Source: Bradyrhizobium ottawaense (GTDB lineage Bacteria; Pseudomonadota; Alphaproteobacteria; Rhizobiales; Xanthobacteraceae). From it: 64,000 nucleotides of DNA. The notes beneath the pieces were generated by a model. That model was given only the letters and a program-made list of their open reading frames with translations, was not told where the DNA came from and ran no database searches. Position numbers and translations under genes: made by a program. The stretch lies in contig NZ_LT629693.1 in NCBI RefSeq assembly GCF_900099825.1, positions 6,645,001-6,709,000 on the forward strand. The letters are read 5' to 3'. This document shows, piece by piece, positions 60,040 to 64,000 of this stretch (position 1 is its first letter; each line of letters starts with the position of its first letter).

Positions 60040-61461
60040 ATGTTCCGTCACACGTTTTTCAAGCTGATGATATCGGCGTCGATGGTTCTGGCAGCGGGTT
60101 CGGCATTTGCCGAAAACCGCCTCGCGCTGGTGATCGGCCAGTCCGCCTACCGCTCGGTTCCGGCGCTGCCAAATCCCGCCAACGACGCCAAGGCGGTCAC
60201 GCAAATGCTGACCGATTCCGGCTTTGAGGTTTCGACGGCTGCCGATCTTTCGCAGAACGAGATGCGGCAACAGGTCAGCGCGTTTGCCGAAAAGGTCGTG
60301 GCCAAGGGGGCCGACACCGTCGCGCTGGTATTTTATGCCGGCCATGGCCTGCAGATCGATGGCGAGAATTATCTGGTTCCGGTCGATGTCGATCCGAAGC
60401 GGGAAGCCGACATTCCGCTCCAGGCGGTGCGCCTCAACGACATCCTGAATACGCTGACGTCGGTGCCGAGCAAGATGCGCATTCTGATGCTCGATGCGTG
60501 CCGCAACAATCCGTTCCCCGACCTCAGCAAGACCTCGGGCGGCGGCCTGGCCATCGTCGACGCCAAGATCGGCGCGCCCGGAACGTTCCTGTCGTTCTCG
60601 ACATCGCCGGGCGCCGTCGCCGAGGACGGCAGCGGCGCCAATAGCCCGTATACCAGCGCGCTGCTCAGCGCCGGCAAGGAGTCCGGGATTCCGATCGAGG
60701 AAACATTCAAGCGGGTGCGGTTGGCGGTGAACAAGGCCACCGATGGCCGGCAGACCCCCTGGGACAGTTCTTCGCTGACCGAGGATTTCCGGTTCTTGGG
60801 CCCGGCGGTTGCCGGTCCGAAGCTGGCCGCAACCAAGAAGACCGTTGCGGAGTGGACGCGCGACCTCAAGGGCAAGCCGGTTGAGGCCGCCAACGAGTTG
60901 ATCGTGGCCGATGGTACCGACGAGGCCTATGAGGCCTTCGCCGGCCTGTACGCGCAGACGCCGCTCGGCGTGCTGGCGCGCGACTGGCTCAATCGTCACG
61001 TACGCATGGTGGCCTGGAACAACGCCGTCATCATCAACACGGCGGCCGGCTATCGTGGCTTCCTCGCCAAATTCCCCGACAGCGATCTCACCGCGACGGC
61101 GCGCAAGCTGGAAGAGCGGCTGCGCAACCGCCCCGACATCGCGGCCGTCGTTGCCGGTGCAAGCGCGGCACCGCAAAGCGTTGCGCTGACCTGTCCCTGC
61201 AACATTCAGCCGGCCCCGCAGCCGCAGTTGAAGAAAGTCGAGACGCCCAAAAACGCCGATCCTGCCCCGCCCAAGCGGGTCGCTCGCAAGCCGCCGCGGC
61301 GGCTGCAGGAGCCGGATGACGAGGTCGTGGTCTATCGCCGTCCGCCGCCGGTGTATGAGCCCGGACCGCCGGTCGGCATCGGTATCGGCATCGGCATCGG
61401 TGGTGGTCACTACGGCGGAGGCAATTATGGTGGTGGCGGCCGCGGCAGGGGTGGATACTGA
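60040..61461 (+). CDS. Exported caspase-like (C14) peptidase
   Basis: A 473-residue protein with a signal peptide (about 1-24) and an N-terminal caspase fold (about 25-240). The dyad is in FYAGHGLQIDGENYLVPVDV (His) and LMLDACRNNPFP (Cys). The C-terminal part has a helical region (about 255-375) and a Pro/Lys-rich stretch that ends in a Gly/Tyr-rich tail (GGGHYGGGNYGGGGRGRGGY). The start at 60040 with GGGAG upstream is preferred; 60022 is also possible. The target is unknown; the tail looks like a surface or secretion tether. Confidence 0.88.
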   Translation: MFRHTFFKLMISASMVLAAGSAFAENRLALVIGQSAYRSVPALPNPANDAKAVTQMLTDSGFEVSTAADLSQNEMRQQVSAFAEKVVAKGADTVALVFYAGHGLQIDGENYLVPVDVDPKREADIPLQAVRLNDILNTLTSVPSKMRILMLDACRNNPFPDLSKTSGGGLAIVDAKIGAPGTFLSFSTSPGAVAEDGSGANSPYTSALLSAGKESGIPIEETFKRVRLAVNKATDGRQTPWDSSSLTEDFRFLGPAVAGPKLAATKKTVAEWTRDLKGKPVEAANELIVADGTDEAYEAFAGLYAQTPLGVLARDWLNRHVRMVAWNNAVIINTAAGYRGFLAKFPDSDLTATARKLEERLRNRPDIAAVVAGASAAPQSVALTCPCNIQPAPQPQLKKVETPKNADPAPPKRVARKPPRRLQEPDDEVVVYRRPPPVYEPGPPVGIGIGIGIGGGHYGGGNYGGGGRGRGGY

Positions 61462-61515
61462 GGCGGTAATCGCGTAATCGGTTTCGCAGGCGCTTGCTTG
61501 GCTGGCGGAGACACC

Positions 61516-63549
61516 ATGCGAAAACCGGTTCGGCTGCTCGCTGCTTTTGTCGGGCTTTGCTGTCTCTGCCTTTCGTCGCTCGCACTTGCCTGGGAGCATT
61601 GGGGCGGCGACCGCGGCGGATCGCGGTTCTCTCCGCTCACCCAGATCACACCGGGCAATGTCGGCAATCTCGTCCGCGCCTGGGAATTTCGTACCGGCGA
61701 CCTCGACAGCCGGGCGCCCGAGGTGATGAAGCGGACCAAGTTTCAGGCCACCCCGCTGCTTGTCGAAGACAGCCTGATCTTCTGCTCGCCGTTCAACGAA
61801 GTCATCGCGCTCGATCCCGGCAGCGGTGCGCAGAAGTGGCGATACGATCCGAAGATCTCAACCAGTCAGCGCCCGGCCAATCGCTACAATTGCCGCGGCG
61901 TCGCCTATTGGGTCGACGATAGAGCGGGCGCAAATGCCGCCTGCCGCGCGCGGATCTTCATGGGTACCAACGACGTCCGCGTGATCGCGCTCGATGCCAG
62001 GACCGGCATTCCCTGCGAAGACTTCGGCAGCCATGGCGAAGTCAGACTGGCGACGCCGCCGCTGGAGTGGCCCGGCGAATTCCAGATCACCTCGGCGCCC
62101 GTGATTATCCGCGGCGTCGCCATTGTCGGGTCTTCGATCGCGGACAACCGCCGCGTCGAGGCGCCGGCCGGTACGGTGCGGGCCTTCGATGCGCGCACCG
62201 GGGTCGCGCGCTGGAATTTCGATCCGCTGGTGCACAGCGGCGTCATCGCCGGCCACGCCAATGTCTGGGCGCCGATGTCGATGGACGAGGATCGCGGCCT
62301 GGTATTTCTGCCGACGTCCTCGCCGAGCCCGGACTTCTGGGGCGGCAAGCGGCCGGGCAACAACGATCACGCCAATTCGGTCGTCGCCCTTCGCGCCGAG
62401 ACCGGCGAACTGGTCTGGTCGTTTCAGACCGTGCATCACGATGTCTGGGACTACGATCTGCCGGCGCAGCCGACGCTGGCGCGCATCGATACCGGTGAGG
62501 GCATGCGCGACGTCGTGATCCAGCCGACCAAGCAGGGTTTTGTGTTCGTGCTCGACCGCGACACCGGCAAGCCGGTATGGCCGGTGGAGGAGCGCAGCGT
62601 TCCGCAAAGCGGGGCGGAGGGCGAACAGCTGTCGCCGACGCAGCCGTTTCCGACCCATGTGCCTGCGCTGGTACCGCAGCGGATTTCGGCCGACGATGTG
62701 TTCGGCCTCATTCCCTTCCGCGACCGTTCGTTGTGCCGCGAGCAGATCGCGGCGGCGCGCAATGATGGGCTCTACACGCCACCCTCGACGCAGGGGACGG
62801 TGGTGTATCCGATGACCGGCGGTGGCGTGAACTGGGGCGGTGCCGCGTTCGATCCGGTCAACCAGATCCTCTATGCCAATACCAGCCGCGCCGTGCACAT
62901 CGTGAAATTGATTCCGCGCGCCACAGCGCAAGGGTTTAATCCGCCGCCCGGCCATGATTTCGGACAACAAATCGGCGCGCCGTTCGCGATGACGCGCGCG
63001 GTCGCGATGTCGCCGCTCGGCCTGTTGTGCAACAAGCCGCCATGGGGCGAGATGGTCGCCGTCGATCTGAAGGCCGGGAAAGTTCTGTGGCGGTCGCGGG
63101 TCGGCACCACCGAGGACCGTGCGCCGCTCGGCATCGCCTTCGGCTGGGGCACACCGCTGGTCAACGGCGTCGCGATCACCGCGGGCGGTCTTGCCTTTAC
63201 CGGCGCGATGGATGCGTACCTGCGCGCTTTCGACGCCAGGTCGGGCGAGGAGCTCTGGCAGGGCCGGTTGCCGGTGCCAGGCGTCGCCAACCCCATGACC
63301 TATCTGTGGCAAGGCGAGCAGTATGTCGCGATCGGGGCCGGCGGGCATTCCGAGTCGGGCACGACGATCGGCGACAGCGTGGTGGCCTTTCGTCTGGCGC
63401 GGCCGGGCGAGGCGCCGTCGCTGTGGTCGCGCACCGTCGACCGGCCCGGCGGGCGGTTTATGGCCAAGGCGATTGCGTTTGCCTTCGTGGTGGTGCTGTT
63501 GGCGATCGCAGCGTGGCGCTGGCGGCGGCGCGCCAAAAGATTCGCCTAG
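61516..63549 (+). CDS. PQQ-dependent dehydrogenase with C-terminal membrane helix
   Basis: A 677-residue quinoprotein. The N terminus is a signal peptide (about 1-27). The eight-bladed propeller shows repeats such as VIALDPGSGAQKWRYDP, AFDARTGVARWNFDPLVHSG and VVALRAETGELVWSFQTVHH followed by DVWDYDLPAQPTL, typical of glucose/alcohol dehydrogenases. The C terminus has one membrane helix (about 646-668, AIAFAFVVVLLAIAAWRW), an unusual place for the anchor in this family. The TTG at 61498 is less likely as start. Confidence 0.9.
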   Translation: MRKPVRLLAAFVGLCCLCLSSLALAWEHWGGDRGGSRFSPLTQITPGNVGNLVRAWEFRTGDLDSRAPEVMKRTKFQATPLLVEDSLIFCSPFNEVIALDPGSGAQKWRYDPKISTSQRPANRYNCRGVAYWVDDRAGANAACRARIFMGTNDVRVIALDARTGIPCEDFGSHGEVRLATPPLEWPGEFQITSAPVIIRGVAIVGSSIADNRRVEAPAGTVRAFDARTGVARWNFDPLVHSGVIAGHANVWAPMSMDEDRGLVFLPTSSPSPDFWGGKRPGNNDHANSVVALRAETGELVWSFQTVHHDVWDYDLPAQPTLARIDTGEGMRDVVIQPTKQGFVFVLDRDTGKPVWPVEERSVPQSGAEGEQLSPTQPFPTHVPALVPQRISADDVFGLIPFRDRSLCREQIAAARNDGLYTPPSTQGTVVYPMTGGGVNWGGAAFDPVNQILYANTSRAVHIVKLIPRATAQGFNPPPGHDFGQQIGAPFAMTRAVAMSPLGLLCNKPPWGEMVAVDLKAGKVLWRSRVGTTEDRAPLGIAFGWGTPLVNGVAITAGGLAFTGAMDAYLRAFDARSGEELWQGRLPVPGVANPMTYLWQGEQYVAIGAGGHSESGTTIGDSVVAFRLARPGEAPSLWSRTVDRPGGRFMAKAIAFAFVVVLLAIAAWRWRRRAKRFA

Positions 63550-63788
63550 TCGAACGCGACGCCGATCCGCCGGTCGGCGCTCCAGACCGCATGGCAATGC
63601 CGCAGGAAGTGATCGGCTGCGATCACCAGCGTGAAGGCATCCGGCAGGCCGACCGGGCTCGCGATCTCGATCCGTGCACCGCTTTCGGAGATGTTGCGAA
63701 CCGTGCAATCGGTGCCGCCGCCGCCGTTGAACGCCAGCATGCCTTGTTTGAGAACCCGGTGCCGTTGGGCTGTGCGTCGCTCGATCAT
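63546..63788 (-). CDS. PilZ-domain cyclic di-GMP receptor (80 aa)
   Basis: An 80-residue single-domain PilZ protein with RRTAQRHRVLKQG (RxxxR) and NISESGARIEI (NxSxxG) motifs needed to bind cyclic di-GMP. The start at 63788 gives the usual MIERRTAQRHR N terminus. It may act with the GGDEF/EAL proteins elsewhere in the window, but no linkage is shown. Its 3' end overlaps the end of the PQQ dehydrogenase gene by 4 bp. Confidence 0.88.
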   Translation of the reverse strand: MIERRTAQRHRVLKQGMLAFNGGGGTDCTVRNISESGARIEIASPVGLPDAFTLVIAADHFLRHCHAVWSADRRIGVAFD

Positions 63789-63973
63789 GTCGCAAATCCG
63801 AAACAATGTGGATGGCTGTTCATAGCGCGGCGAAATTACCGACAATTAAATTCAAACCTCGCCGTACTTGCGCAGACATTCAGATTTCGTTTACGACAAT
63901 GGCTGGGGGAACTTGCTGGCGCGGGTTTCCGGCACGCCTGCCTTGCGAGTGTCATGCGCCAATGGAGATCATC

Positions 63974-64000
63974 ATGAAGACGACCGTTTCGATCCTGTTC
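63974..64000 (+). CDS. Start of an exported-type protein (cut by window edge)
   Basis: An ATG at 63974 with GGAGATC in front; nine codons (MKTTVSILF) look like a signal peptide start. The remainder lies outside the window. Confidence 0.45.

Noticed and set aside
61858..63795. A 645-codon minus-strand open frame
   Set aside because: Antisense to the PQQ dehydrogenase, with low-complexity Arg/His/Gly composition; a shadow frame.
1..64000. CRISPR arrays, rRNA or tRNA genes and complete insertion sequences
   Set aside because: No regularly spaced direct repeats, no cloverleaf or conserved rRNA segments and no transposase reading frames were found by eye.

Overview
The window looks like chromosomal DNA of an alphaproteobacterium close to Bradyrhizobium (Nitrobacteraceae). 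It is GC-rich. It carries a rhizobial-type flagellar gene order with CckA, CtrA-type boxes (TTAA-N7-TTAAC), a ROSE-type RNA thermometer in front of a small heat-shock gene, an HWE histidine kinase, DUF6468, DUF1488 and DUF3606 proteins, and interspersed palindromic repeats of a kind I associate with Bradyrhizobium. The genus call rests on recognition, not on a database search.

Layout. 1-3120 (minus): operon flgF-flgG-flgA-flgH, with flgH cut by the window edge. 3505-10276 (plus): fliL, fliM, a DUF6468 membrane protein, a MotE-like protein and a 1241-residue secreted TPR protein. 10277-21363: an accessory stretch that interrupts the flagellar locus. It starts with two modules, each closed by a decayed copy of the 3' end of the TPR gene: a heat-shock operon (RpoH-type promoter, ROSE leader, hsp20 and three small genes), then an lpxD-like gene. 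Small conserved proteins, an unknown protein with a tandem domain, an HWE kinase, a TetR/DoxX pair and a PAS-GGDEF diguanylate cyclase follow. 21360-28054: an aminotransferase gene, then flagellar genes again (fliO-fliP minus; flgB-flgC-fliE-fliQ-fliR-flhB plus), followed by the hybrid kinase gene cckA at 28238-30799. CckA is the top kinase for CtrA, and a perfect CtrA-type box precedes flgB.

31046-43822: mostly envelope and metabolism genes: a coiled-coil protein, a Tim44-domain protein, secreted small proteins, a DUF3606/histone-H1-like protein, an MHYT-GGDEF-EAL protein, a GST, a GFA protein, a methyltransferase-like membrane protein, class I fumarase and a YciB/IspZ-like protein. 43268-50114 holds a probable small regulon. 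A TetR regulator is divergent from a carotenoid-cleavage-type dioxygenase, and a membrane-protein/YciB-like operon about 4.8 kb away has the same pair of operators in front of it. Between them sit a two-component system, a PmtA-like methyltransferase and a truncated DedA gene.

50119-64000: a SET-domain protein with a lysine-rich tail; an NsrR-like Rrf2 regulator divergent from a group III truncated haemoglobin and a 44-residue membrane protein across a near-perfect 27-bp palindrome; an XRE regulator; a DsbA-family protein; hicB with a frameshifted hicA; a NIPSNAP protein; a JmjC/cupin plus GNAT pair; a lipoprotein; a caspase-like protease; a PQQ dehydrogenase; a PilZ protein; and the first codons of a further gene. 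I saw no rRNA or tRNA gene, CRISPR array or intact insertion sequence.
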